The notes: generated by a model from the sequence alone, not told the origin. A DNA stretch of 7,778 bases from Alphaproteobacteria bacterium (GCA_030425945.1 JAUHZL010000130.1:1-7778); one strand, 5' to 3'. Shown: positions 1 through 6,631, numbered from the stretch's first letter. A program made the numbers and translations.

Positions 1-20
1 CTGAAGCGGAACCTGTCCAG

Positions 21-1163
21 ATGTCCCTGAATGCCGTTCGTCCCTGGCGCACCATCGAGCGCCGCAAGTCGCGTCAGATCATGGTCGGGCCGGTGCCTGT
101 CGGCGGCGATGCGCCGATCTCGGTCCAGACGATGACCAACACCGTCACCACCGATGTGCGGGCGACCATCGAACAGGTGCAGCGCTGCGCCGAAGCGGGC
201 GCGGACATCGTGCGGATCTCGGTGCCGGACCAGGAATCGAGCCGGGCGCTGAAGGAGATCGTGAAGGAAAGCCCGGTCCCGATCGTCGCGGACATCCATT
301 TCCACTACAAGCGCGGCATCGAGGCCGCCGAGGCCGGCGCCGCCTGCCTGCGGATCAACCCGGGCAACATCGGCGATGCCAGCCGGGTGCGCGAGGTCAT
401 CAAGGCCGCGCGCGACCATAACTGCTCGATCCGGATCGGGGTGAACGCGGGCTCGCTGGAAAAGCACCTGCTCGACAAGTACGGCGAGCCCTGCCCGGAG
501 GCGATGATCGAGAGCGGTCTCGACCACATCCGCATCCTGCAGGACAACGACTTCCACGAGTTCAAGATTTCCTGCAAGGCGTCGGACGTGTTCCTCGCGG
601 CGGCGGCCTACCAGGGGCTGGCCGATGCCACCGACGCGCCGATCCATCTCGGGATCACCGAGGCGGGCGGGCTGACCTCCGGGACGATCAAGTCGGCCAT
701 CGGCCTCGGCAACCTGCTGTGGATGGGGATCGGGGACACGATCCGGGTCTCGCTCTCGGCCGATCCGGTCGAGGAGGTGAAGGTCGGCTACGAGATCCTC
801 AAGTCGCTCGGCCTGCGCCACCGGGGGGTGAACATCATCTCGTGCCCGTCCTGCGCGCGGCAGGGCTTCGACGTCATCAAGACCGTCGAGGCGCTGGAGA
901 AGCGGCTGGAGCACATCAAGACGCCGATGAGCCTGTCGATCATCGGCTGCGTGGTGAACGGCCCGGGCGAAGCGCTGATGACCGATGTCGGGTTCACCGG
1001 CGGCGGCGCGGGGTCCGGCATGGTCTACCTGGCGGGCAAGCAGAGCCACAAGATGTCGAACGACCGGATGATCGACCACATCGTCGAGCAGGTCGAGAAG
1101 AAGGCGGCCGAACTGGACGCGGCGGCGGCTGCTGCGGCGTCGGAGGCCGATCCGGTCGGGTGA
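21..1163 (+). CDS. ispG: 4-hydroxy-3-methylbut-2-en-1-yl diphosphate synthase (IspG/GcpE)
   Basis: IspG is the cytosolic [4Fe-4S] enzyme that reductively converts 2-C-methyl-D-erythritol 2,4-cyclodiphosphate to HMBPP, the penultimate step of the MEP isoprenoid pathway. The 380-residue protein is close to the 372 of E. coli IspG. Visible hallmarks are the N-terminal TIM-barrel start (SVQTMTN, 34-40), VADIHFHY (89-96), RINPGNIG (111-118) and GITEAGG (211-217). The C-terminal iron-sulfur domain has ligands Cys275 and Cys278 (CPSC), Cys310 and Glu317 (CVVNGPGE), which match E. coli C270/C273/C305/E312 in spacing. The C-terminus ends in an alanine-rich tail (about 366-375) that looks dispensable. 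The ATG at 21 gives the family's typical alphaproteobacterial N-terminus; only a weak GGA lies upstream. The gene converges on rsmA across a 274-bp gap. The electron donor (flavodoxin or ferredoxin) cannot be told from here. Confidence 0.98.
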   Translation: MSLNAVRPWRTIERRKSRQIMVGPVPVGGDAPISVQTMTNTVTTDVRATIEQVQRCAEAGADIVRISVPDQESSRALKEIVKESPVPIVADIHFHYKRGIEAAEAGAACLRINPGNIGDASRVREVIKAARDHNCSIRIGVNAGSLEKHLLDKYGEPCPEAMIESGLDHIRILQDNDFHEFKISCKASDVFLAAAAYQGLADATDAPIHLGITEAGGLTSGTIKSAIGLGNLLWMGIGDTIRVSLSADPVEEVKVGYEILKSLGLRHRGVNIISCPSCARQGFDVIKTVEALEKRLEHIKTPMSLSIIGCVVNGPGEALMTDVGFTGGGAGSGMVYLAGKQSHKMSNDRMIDHIVEQVEKKAAELDAAAAAAASEADPVG

Positions 1164-1210
1164 GGCCTCGCCGCTTGGGGGGCGTCGCGGGGGCCCTGCA
1201 CCGCGACCGC

Positions 1211-1227
1211 GCCTAAGAATTTTAGGC
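1211..1227. repeat. 17-bp palindrome 1, GCCTAAGAATTTTAGGC
   Basis: GCCTAA (1211-1216) and TTAGGC (1222-1227) are exact inverted repeats around GAATT. The site starts 47 bp after the ispG stop and is markedly more AT-rich than its surroundings. It shares CCTAA-n-A-n-TTTTAGG with the second palindrome. As RNA it gives a 6-bp stem with a 5-nt loop, which could mark the ispG mRNA 3' end, but no U-run follows. It could equally be a dimeric regulator site, although the position between converging genes argues against a classical operator. The function is not known to me. Confidence 0.5.
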
Positions 1228-1255
1228 AGAGGCCTTTCGACGGCCGTTCTCACCC

Positions 1256-1278
1256 AAAAAACCCTGTCTTTTCAAGGG
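1256..1278 (-). terminator. Weak intrinsic terminator candidate for the lptF-rsmA operon
   Basis: Read on the minus strand, CCCT (1278-1275 region) pairs with AGGG (1265-1262) across a 9-nt A-rich loop. G-U wobbles could lengthen the stem at its base. It is followed at once by six T residues (plus-strand AAAAAA at 1256-1261). It lies about 160 bp downstream of the rsmA stop. A stem plus U-run is the right architecture, but the stem is short, so termination may be partial or Rho-dependent. Confidence 0.35.
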
Positions 1279-1312
1279 CCGGATGGACCGAGTCCCGGCC
1301 GAAACCCTCCGA

Positions 1313-1329
1313 TCCTAAAATTTTTAGGA
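1313..1329. repeat. 17-bp palindrome 2, TCCTAAAATTTTTAGGA
   Basis: TCCTAAAA (1313-1320) and TTTTAGGA (1322-1329) are perfect 8-bp inverted repeats around a single T. Its centre is 102 bp from the centre of the first palindrome, and the two agree at 13 of 17 positions including both CCTAA/TTAGG arms. A one-base centre suits a dimeric protein site better than an RNA hairpin, though a 7-bp stem with a 3-nt loop is possible. The plus-strand G-tract cluster begins 2 bp further on. Confidence 0.5.
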
Positions 1330-1330
1330 C

Positions 1331-1361
1331 GGGGAGAGGGGGGCAAGGGGTGCGGGCAGGG
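1331..1361 (+). other. Putative G-quadruplex-forming tract
   Basis: Five G-tracts of 4, 6, 4, 3 and 3 bases are separated by loops AGA, CAA, TGC and CA. This fits the standard G3+ N1-7 pattern with one tract to spare. It lies on the plus strand, so it would appear as G-rich RNA only in ispG read-through transcripts; the rsmA-side transcript would be C-rich. G-rich tracts are common by chance in a genome this GC-rich, so this is a structural potential and not a proven element. Confidence 0.4.
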
Positions 1362-1437
1362 CGTGGGCTGTGCCCGGTCTCGGTGAGGGGCTCGTCCCGG
1401 TGCGGGTCGACCCGGACTGCCGTGCCCCGCCCCTGTC

Positions 1438-2283
1438 TCAGCCCGCGTCGGCGACGACCCGGGCGAGGCGGCAGAACTCTTCCAGCGACAGGGTCTCGGC
1501 CCGCCGCGTGGGGTCGATCCCGGCCTCCTCCAGCAGCGCTTCCATGCGCGGGTGCATGCCCTTCAGTGCCGCCCGCAGCATCTTGCGGCGCTGGTTGAAC
1601 CCGGCCGCCGTCAGCCGCGACAGGACCTGCGGATCGGCCGGGAAGCGCGGTTCGGGCAGGGCGGTCAGGTGGACCACGGCGGACGAGATCTTGGGCGGCG
1701 GGGTAAAGGCCTCGGGCGGCAGCGTCAGCACGATCCGCGCCTCGCAGCGCCACTGGGCCAGCAGGGCGAGGCGGCCGTAGGCCTTGCTGCCCGGCCGCGC
1801 CACGATCCGGTCGGCCACCTCGCGCTGGAACATCAGCGTCAGCGAGGACCAGACCGGCGGCCAGGCCGCCGGGGTCAGCCAGCGGACCAGCAGTTCGGTG
1901 CCGACGTTGTAGGGCAGGTTCGCCACCACCCGGATCGGCGGCGTCAGGTGGGCCAGCGGGTCCACCTCAAGCGCGTCGGCGTTCAGGACGGTCAGGCGGC
2001 CCGGCCAGTGGGCGGCGACCTCCTCCAGCGCGGGCAGGCAGCGGGCGTCCTTCTCGACCGCCAGCACGCGGCGCGCGCCGGAGGCCAGCAGGCCGCGCGT
2101 CAGCCCGCCGGGGCCGGGCCCGATCTCGAGCACGTCGCAGGCGGTCAGGTCGCCCGCCTGCCGGGCGATCTTGGCGGTCAGGTTCAGGTCGAGGAGGAAG
2201 TTCTGCCCCAGCGCCTTCTTCGCCGACAGCCCGTGCGTGGCGATCACCTCGCGGAGCGGCGGCAGACCGTCGAGCGCGGCCAT
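1438..2283 (-). CDS. rsmA: 16S rRNA (adenine(1518)-N(6)/adenine(1519)-N(6))-dimethyltransferase RsmA
   Basis: RsmA (KsgA) transfers four methyl groups from S-adenosylmethionine to two adjacent adenines in the 3'-terminal hairpin of 16S rRNA, a late check in 30S subunit assembly; its loss classically gives kasugamycin resistance. The 281-residue protein has family-typical length. Motifs run in order: LGQNFL (25-30), SAM-binding [10 protein letters not shown] (53-62), acidic ribose-binding AVEKD (75-79), NADAL (101-105), catalytic NLPYNV (122-127), [12 protein letters not shown] (193-204) and the C-terminal rRNA-binding FNQRRKMLR (229-237). The ATG overlaps the pdxA stop by one base (TGATG), implying translational coupling, with a G-rich Shine-Dalgarno-like stretch inside pdxA. 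It is the last gene of the minus-strand cluster. Confidence 0.97.
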   Translation of the reverse strand: MAALDGLPPLREVIATHGLSAKKALGQNFLLDLNLTAKIARQAGDLTACDVLEIGPGPGGLTRGLLASGARRVLAVEKDARCLPALEEVAAHWPGRLTVLNADALEVDPLAHLTPPIRVVANLPYNVGTELLVRWLTPAAWPPVWSSLTLMFQREVADRIVARPGSKAYGRLALLAQWRCEARIVLTLPPEAFTPPPKISSAVVHLTALPEPRFPADPQVLSRLTAAGFNQRRKMLRAALKGMHPRMEALLEEAGIDPTRRAETLSLEEFCRLARVVADAG

Positions 2284-3329
2284 CAGTGCCCCCCGTGGGC
2301 GGCGCGGGCGGCGGCCATGTGGCGGGCGAGGCGCAGCGCGGCCAGCGTGCTGGTGACGTCCGCCTGCCCGGTTCCGGCGATGTCGAAGGCGGTGCCGTGG
2401 TCGGGCGAGGTGCGGATGAAGGGCAGGCCGAGGGTGACGTTCACGCCGCCCGCGAAATCGAGCGCCTTGATCGGGATCAGGGCCTGATCGTGATACATGC
2501 AGACGGCGGCGTCATAGCTCGCGCGGGCCGCGTCGTGGAACATCGTGTCGGCCGAGCGCGGGCCGGTCACGTCCATCCCCTCAGCGCGCAGGCGGTCGAG
2601 GGCGGGGCCGATGACCTCGATCTCCTCGCGCCCGATGGTGCCGCCTTCGCCCGCGTGCGGGTTCAGGCCCGCCACCGCGAGGCGCGGCCGGGCGATGCCG
2701 AAGTCGTGGATCAGCGCGTGGTGGGTGATCCGCAGGGTGGCGTCGAGCAACTCGGGCGTCAGCAGGCCGGGCACCCGGGCGAGCGGTTCGTGGATCGTGA
2801 CGGGCACCACCCGCAGCACGTCGCTGGCCAGCATCATCACGACACGGTCCACCCCCGCGAGATGGGCGAGGAACTCGGTATGGCCGGGAAAGGCGAAGGC
2901 GGCGCCGTCCTTCAGCGCCTTCTTGTGGATGGGCAGCGTGGTCAGGGCGGCGGCGGCGCCGTCCTCGACGAAGCGGACGCCGGTTTCGATGGCGGCCAGC
3001 ACACCCGCTGCGTTCTCGGGGCGCGGGGTGCCCGGGACGCGGGGGCCGCCGAAGGCCAGCGGCCAGACGGGCAGGCCGTGGCGCGCGGCGCGGGCGGTCT
3101 CGGACGGGTCGTCGATCACCGCGCGGGGCGTGTCGTCGGGCAGGTGGTCCGGATCGCCGATCCAGAAGAAGGGAAGGCTGTCCCCCAGCGCCCGCCACGC
3201 CAGGCCGGCCAGTTCCGGGCCGATCCCCGCGGGTTCGCCGCAACTGACGGCGATCGGGGCCACCGGCGCGGCAGAGCGGTCGGGACCCGGCGCGGTCCCG
3301 GTCTGCGGATCGGGGTCGGTGTCGAGCAT
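2283..3329 (-). CDS. pdxA: 4-hydroxythreonine-4-phosphate dehydrogenase PdxA
   Basis: PdxA oxidises 4-phosphohydroxy-L-threonine with NAD(P)+; the product decarboxylates to 3-amino-2-oxopropyl phosphate, which PdxJ condenses with deoxyxylulose 5-phosphate to make pyridoxine 5'-phosphate. The 348-residue protein carries GEPAGIGPE (31-39), IHKK (134-137), GHTEFL (149-154), NPHAGEGG (223-230), MYHDQ (278-282) and RTSPDHGTA (306-314). His180, His225 and His280 correspond to the E. coli metal ligands His166, His211 and His266 at a constant offset of 14. The first ~22 residues (proline- and aspartate-rich) are an extension on the usual fold. A GTG at 3263 would give the more canonical start [13 protein letters not shown], but the ATG at 3329 lies only 19 bp after surA with a GGA upstream, so I keep it. 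The function is clear; the start is moderately certain. Confidence 0.95.
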   Translation of the reverse strand: MLDTDPDPQTGTAPGPDRSAAPVAPIAVSCGEPAGIGPELAGLAWRALGDSLPFFWIGDPDHLPDDTPRAVIDDPSETARAARHGLPVWPLAFGGPRVPGTPRPENAAGVLAAIETGVRFVEDGAAAALTTLPIHKKALKDGAAFAFPGHTEFLAHLAGVDRVVMMLASDVLRVVPVTIHEPLARVPGLLTPELLDATLRITHHALIHDFGIARPRLAVAGLNPHAGEGGTIGREEIEVIGPALDRLRAEGMDVTGPRSADTMFHDAARASYDAAVCMYHDQALIPIKALDFAGGVNVTLGLPFIRTSPDHGTAFDIAGTGQADVTSTLAALRLARHMAAARAAHGGH

Positions 3330-3348
3330 CGCCGTTCCGCACCGCCGC

Positions 3349-4620
3349 TCAGGGGCGCGAGAAGAAGGCGTCGGCGCGCAGGCTGTCGAGATAGGCGTCC
3401 GAGATCGAGGCGAGGCGCTGGTTGAAGAGCTCCAGCCGGGCGCGTTCGCGGACCTCTTCCGGGCTCTGCTCGTCGGTGGGGGCCACCGAGCGGCCGCAGA
3501 GCATCAGGAAGAGCGTCGTGGTGCCGTTGTTGCGGGTCAGCACCGACGAGGTTTCGCCCGGGTCCATCGCCGCCAGTTCCAGCGCCACGTCCCGCGGCAG
3601 GGCCGAGACCGGGGTGGTCTGGCGGCTGAGGCTGTCCTCGCGCCCGCCGCGCACCAGCGGGTGCAGCGCGCTGCAGCTGTCGGCGGCGGTGGCGATGCGT
3701 GCCGCCTCGGCCTGCGCCTCGGGGCCGGTGCCGGGGATGGCGATGCTGGTGTAATCGACGCGCACGTTGCCGGCGGGGTTCGGGCCGACTTCCTGCAGGC
3801 CGCGCAGCAGGAAGACCGCGATGGCGTTCTCGCCGACCGGAACCGGGTCCGAGACCTCGCCGGGCCGCAGGGTCAGCAGGATCGGGGTCAGCTGCGGCGG
3901 GATGTTGGAGAGGTCCAGCCACTCGTCCATCCGGCCGCCGGTGGTGCGCTCGGGCGCGACCGAGAACTGCCGCGCGGCGTCGGCGAAGGCGGCTTCGCCG
4001 CGCACCTGCGCCTTCAGGTCCCGGGCCAGCTCGAAGCTGCGGTCGATCTCGCCTTCCTGTTCGGGGCGCGCGGGCAGCACGATCCGCGACAGCAGCACGC
4101 GGGCCGAGGTCGTCGTGGCGTTCGAGGCCAGTTGGCGGTCCACCTCGGCCTCGGTCACCCGGGCCTGGCCGCTGAAGCGGCTGCGGACGAACTCGCGCCA
4201 CATCATGCCGGCGTAGACGAAGCTGCGGAAGGTTTCCGGGGCGATCCCGCGCTGTCCGAGGATGCCGACGAAGGCATTCAGGTCGAGGTTGAAGCGCTGG
4301 GTGTATTCTTCCATCGCCGCCTGAAGCTCGTCCCCGGTGATGCTGATTCCGGCGGCCTCGGCGGCCTGCACCTGCAGGCGCTCGTCGATCAGGGCGTCCT
4401 CGGCGGCCTTTTCCAGGTCGCCGGGCGCGCGCAGCAGGCGCAGGAACTCGACGCGCTGGTCGACCTCGTAGCGGGTGATCACGCGACCGTTGATCTTCAC
4501 CACCGGCGCGAAGAGGTTCTGCGCCGCGGCCGGGCTGGTCATGCCGTCGGGCAGCCCGAAGGCGGCGAGGCTCAGGGCGAGCACGGAAAGCGGGCGGGTC
4601 AGGCGGCGGCGAAGGGTCAT
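3349..4620 (-). CDS. surA: Periplasmic SurA-type chaperone/peptidyl-prolyl isomerase
   Basis: SurA-family proteins escort unfolded outer-membrane proteins, LptD among them, through the periplasm to the BAM complex. The 423-residue product starts with a basic n-region (MTLRRRLTRP) and a hydrophobic segment, and has a plausible signal peptidase site after AAA (31-33). A SurA N-terminal helical chaperone domain spans about 37-150 (VVKINGRVITRYEVDQR, then LIDERLQVQAA). One recognisable parvulin-like domain covers about 173-275, including TTGGRMDEWLDLSNIPPQL (226-244) and LRPGEVSDPV (251-260). The C-terminal part (about 285-378) is diverged but repeats the pattern AMDPGETSSV ... LFLMLCGR, like a degenerate second parvulin. 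It carries a cysteine pair (Cys316, Cys375) that could form a disulfide. The position directly after lptD is the classical context. Isomerase activity itself cannot be judged. Confidence 0.92.
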   Translation of the reverse strand: MTLRRRLTRPLSVLALSLAAFGLPDGMTSPAAAQNLFAPVVKINGRVITRYEVDQRVEFLRLLRAPGDLEKAAEDALIDERLQVQAAEAAGISITGDELQAAMEEYTQRFNLDLNAFVGILGQRGIAPETFRSFVYAGMMWREFVRSRFSGQARVTEAEVDRQLASNATTTSARVLLSRIVLPARPEQEGEIDRSFELARDLKAQVRGEAAFADAARQFSVAPERTTGGRMDEWLDLSNIPPQLTPILLTLRPGEVSDPVPVGENAIAVFLLRGLQEVGPNPAGNVRVDYTSIAIPGTGPEAQAEAARIATAADSCSALHPLVRGGREDSLSRQTTPVSALPRDVALELAAMDPGETSSVLTRNNGTTTLFLMLCGRSVAPTDEQSPEEVRERARLELFNQRLASISDAYLDSLRADAFFSRP

Positions 4621-4651
4621 GTCAGCTCGTCTCGTCCTTGTCGTTCAGTGC

Positions 4652-4667
4652 CCGGGGTTGACCCCGG
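4652..4667. repeat. Short GC hairpin in the lptD-surA gap
   Basis: CCGGGGT (4652-4658) and ACCCCGG (4661-4667) are exact 7-bp inverted repeats around TG; as RNA a 6-bp stem with a 4-nt loop is more realistic. The element sits in the only sizeable gap within the operon (68 bp), about 31-47 nt upstream of the surA start. No U-run follows in the direction of transcription, so it is not a typical intrinsic terminator. It might affect mRNA stability or limit read-through; this is inference. Confidence 0.35.
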
Positions 4668-4688
4668 TGCGCGGCGGGGCCCAGGCCC

Positions 4689-5534
4689 TCACCCGTTGCA
4701 GGACCGGCGGGCCGACCGCGAGGCGGGCCGGTTGCCGATACCGTCGAGCGAGACCACGAGGCCGAAGTCCGTCGTCGCCTGCACGTTAGCCGAAGAGGTA
4801 AAGCGCCGCGAGAGGGAAAGGTCCACGGTGATGCATTCCGTCCGGTAGGCGAAGCCGATCCCCGCGGCGCGGGTGCTGTCGGCGGTCAGGTCGTATTGCC
4901 AGTCGAAGCTGGCGGTCCAGTCGCTGGGGAAGGTGAGGCCGTTCGGCATGTCGAGCCGGACCGAGTCCAGCCAGTCGCTGAGCCGGGCATTGCGGAAGTA
5001 GAGCTGCCGCTCTTCCTGATCGTGGCGCACCGTCTTGGCGCGGATCTGCCAGAACGGGACCGGGTTCGCAGCGCAGACCTCGCAGGACGAGGCCACGGTG
5101 TCGGTGGCCTCGGTATAGCGGGCCTCGCTGCGGCGGATCTCGCGGGCGGCGACCTGCATCTCGCGATCGAGCACCAGCCGCGCCGAGCGCAGCAGCCCGT
5201 CGCGCAGCTCGCTGTCGAGCTCGGCCTCGTCGGCGAGGATCAGCACGCTGTCGCCCTGGGTCAGGGTGATCGGGCCGGTCAGGCTGATGCGGTCGCCGGT
5301 CCGGTCATAGACGACGCGCGTCGCCTGCAGGCGACGGTCGCGGTAGAGGATCTCGACGGCCCCCTCGGCGACCAGCTGGCCCGCGCCGTTGGTGCGGATC
5401 GCGTTCGCGAGCAGGGTCGCGGTGTCCTGCGCGAAGAGCGGCGCCGGCAACGCGAAGAGCGCGGTCAGCGCCATGGCCGCAAGGGCCCGGCGCAGGGCGC
5501 GGAGCGCGCGCGAGGGGGGGGGCAGGGGCGTCAT
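4689..5534 (-). CDS. lptD: LptD (LPS-assembly protein) with a large internal in-frame deletion
   Basis: LptD is the outer-membrane beta-barrel that, plugged by LptE, inserts LPS into the outer leaflet. The encoded protein has only 281 residues against roughly 700-800 for the family. Present are a signal peptide (1-35, cleavage after LFA), an OstA/LptA-like periplasmic domain (about 41-145), CEVC (151-154) and the following FWQIRAKTVRHDQEERQLYFRNARL (start 161). The sequence then jumps to the extreme C-terminus: YDLTADSTRAAGIGFAYRTEC (from 214), DLSLSRRFTSS (238-248), TDFGLVVSLDGIG (255-267) and the final Cys279. The long barrel segment between these is absent, with the junction around residues 184-206. 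The ATG overlaps the lptG stop (TGATG) and has GGAAG seven bases upstream (5542-5546). The product cannot form a normal 26-stranded barrel. It is a non-functional deletion allele, or an assembly collapse; a full-length copy may exist elsewhere. Confidence 0.85.
   Translation of the reverse strand: MTPLPPPSRALRALRRALAAMALTALFALPAPLFAQDTATLLANAIRTNGAGQLVAEGAVEILYRDRRLQATRVVYDRTGDRISLTGPITLTQGDSVLILADEAELDSELRDGLLRSARLVLDREMQVAAREIRRSEARYTEATDTVASSCEVCAANPVPFWQIRAKTVRHDQEERQLYFRNARLSDWLDSVRLDMPNGLTFPSDWTASFDWQYDLTADSTRAAGIGFAYRTECITVDLSLSRRFTSSANVQATTDFGLVVSLDGIGNRPASRSARRSCNG
4917..4980 (-). repeat. 10-bp direct repeat CAGCGACTGG flanking the lptD junction
   Basis: CAGCGACTGG occurs on the minus strand at 4980-4971 and again at 4926-4917, exactly 54 bp (18 codons) apart in the same frame, encoding Ser-Asp-Trp each time (residues 186-188 and 204-206). 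It lies exactly where N-terminal LptD sequence gives way to C-terminal sequence. Short direct repeats are typical endpoints for recombination- or slippage-mediated deletions and for assembly collapses, though two copies remain here. Confidence 0.5.
5514..5522 (-). repeat. Nine-C homopolymer tract at the start of lptD
   Basis: The coding strand of lptD has nine consecutive C residues forming codons 5-7 (Pro-Pro-Pro), just ahead of the hydrophobic core of the signal peptide. Together with CCC at codon 3 the region is almost pure C. A gain or loss of one base would shift the frame before the mature protein begins. In other bacteria such tracts cause phase variation; here no evidence beyond the tract itself exists, and it is also a typical place for sequencing error. 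Confidence 0.6.
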
Positions 5535-6631
5535 CAGCCGTCTTCCGTGTGCAGCAGTAACCCGAGCGAAAGGAGTATGCCCGCGACGGGGGGAGCCCAC
5601 GCCGCGAGGAGCACCGGGATTTTTCCGGTGTCGCCAAGGATTTGTGCGAACGACTTCATGAAGAACATGCCGAATCCAATAAGGACCGCGAGAAGCACCA
5701 TCAAGCCGGTTTTGCCGAAACGGGTGTGACGCATGGTGAACCCGGCACCGATCAGCACCATAGCCGCCAGAAAGAGGGGGCTTGCCAGCTCCATGTGGAA
5801 CCAGACCCGGTAGGCGCGCGCGCTGAAGCCGGCGGTCTCGAGCTTCTGGATGAAGGCGGGCAGGTCCCAGATCGCGATGGTCTCGGGCCGCGCGACGCCT
5901 TCCAGCAGCTGGTCCGGCGTCAGGTCGGTCGGCAGCGCGAGGCGCGGCAGGACCTCGGCCGTGGTCTCGGGGTTGCGGCCCGGGTCGATGGTCCAGCGCT
6001 TCACGTCCGAGAGCTGCCACTCGCCCGGGGTCAGGGTGGCGGCGGCCGCCTCGATCCGGGCGGTCGGCGTGCCCGCGTCGGCGAAGAACAGGAAGGTGAC
6101 GTCGTCGAGCTTGCTGCCCTCGGAGGCGGCGCCGGTCGCATGGATGACGACCTGCCCGCCCTCGGCGGCCTGCCGCAGCCACAGGCCCTCGGGGCCGAGC
6201 GACAGGGTCGAGGCCGCGCCGTAGAGCAACTCGCTGACGATCTGGTTGTAGCGCTCGGTCGTGGCTGCGATGATCGGGTTCAGCGCCACCGTGACCGTCA
6301 GTCCGATCAGGAACGCCACCAGCACCGGGGCCCCGAGGCTGCGGATCGCCGAGCGTCCCGCGGCGCGGATCACCACCAGTTCCGAGGTCCGCGCGAGCCG
6401 CAGGAACAACGTTACCGTGGCGATGATCATCAGCAGCGGCAGGATCAGGTGCAGGGTCTGCGGCGCGTTGAGCGCGGCGAGCCCTGCCGCCTCGCCCAGC
6501 GAGATCGACACGCGGTCGTAGCGCCGGACCTGCTCGACCATGTCGGTCAGGAAGATCAGGCCGCCGAAAATCCCCAGCACTGTGGCGAAGGTCCAGGCGA
6601 AGCGCCGCGCGAGGTAGAATTGCAGGGTCAC
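5534..6631 (-). CDS. lptG: LPS export ABC transporter permease LptG
   Basis: LptG is one of the two inner-membrane subunits of the LptB2FG transporter, which extracts LPS from the inner membrane and pushes it onto the LptC-LptA-LptD bridge. The 365 residues show the family plan: a membrane segment near 13-30, segments at about 61-80 and 100-122, a periplasmic beta-jellyroll (about 123-270), then segments at about 283-300, 308-326 and 338-360. RTSELVVIRAAGRS (81-94) is the cytoplasmic coupling-helix region that contacts the LptB ATPase. I choose the GTG at 6631 over upstream ATGs: it overlaps the lptF stop as GTGA, has GGAG eight bases upstream (6640-6643), and gives the expected MTLQFYLARRF start. 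The next gene, lptD, begins on its stop codon. The LptB and LptC genes are not in the window. Confidence 0.95.
   Translation of the reverse strand: MTLQFYLARRFAWTFATVLGIFGGLIFLTDMVEQVRRYDRVSISLGEAAGLAALNAPQTLHLILPLLMIIATVTLFLRLARTSELVVIRAAGRSAIRSLGAPVLVAFLIGLTVTVALNPIIAATTERYNQIVSELLYGAASTLSLGPEGLWLRQAAEGGQVVIHATGAASEGSKLDDVTFLFFADAGTPTARIEAAAATLTPGEWQLSDVKRWTIDPGRNPETTAEVLPRLALPTDLTPDQLLEGVARPETIAIWDLPAFIQKLETAGFSARAYRVWFHMELASPLFLAAMVLIGAGFTMRHTRFGKTGLMVLLAVLIGFGMFFMKSFAQILGDTGKIPVLLAAWAPPVAGILLSLGLLLHTEDG

Larger units (their letters stand above)
1164..1437. other. Non-coding convergent intergenic region between ispG and rsmA
   Basis: This 274-bp gap separates the 3' ends of ispG (+) and rsmA (-). 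No open frame inside it resembles a known protein. It holds two related AT-rich 17-bp palindromes (1211-1227, 1313-1329), a minus-strand hairpin followed by a T run (1256-1278), five clustered G-tracts on the plus strand (1331-1361) and a perfect GC palindrome CGGGTCGACCCG (1403-1414) 23 bp beyond the rsmA stop. A GC-stem candidate also exists (GGCCGG at 1277-1282 with CCGGCC at 1295-1300). The simplest reading is a bidirectional transcription-termination zone; a small RNA cannot be excluded from sequence alone. Confidence 0.75.

Noticed and set aside
719..1216. A 165-codon plus-strand frame overlapping the 3' end of ispG.
   Set aside because: It is a shadow in another frame of ispG, Arg/Gly-rich with no recognisable motif, and ispG is intact to its normal end.
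1403..1414. The perfect palindrome CGGGTCGACCCG beyond rsmA as the operon terminator.
   Set aside because: No T-run follows on either strand, and 12-bp GC palindromes are not rare in DNA this GC-rich; I mention it only within the intergenic entry.
1250..1753. A 167-codon minus-strand frame over the rsmA 3' end and intergenic gap.
   Set aside because: It overlaps conserved rsmA coding sequence in a different frame and has no family resemblance.
2545..4848. A 767-codon open frame on the plus strand, antisense to pdxA and surA.
   Set aside because: It runs opposite two clear conserved genes, its translation is low-complexity Arg/Gly/Ala sequence with no family motif, and long antisense frames are expected at this GC content.
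4689..5534. Could the short gene be LptA or another OstA-domain protein instead of a deleted LptD?
   Set aside because: The C-terminal block YRTEC...LSRRFTSS...TDFG is characteristic of the LptD end, and the position between lptG and surA is that of lptD.
5535..6182. A 216-codon upstream extension of the lptD frame, making a 497-residue protein.
   Set aside because: It overlaps lptG in another frame and reads as Arg/Ala/Gly-rich noise; the ATG at 5534 has a good ribosome binding site and starts a proper signal peptide.
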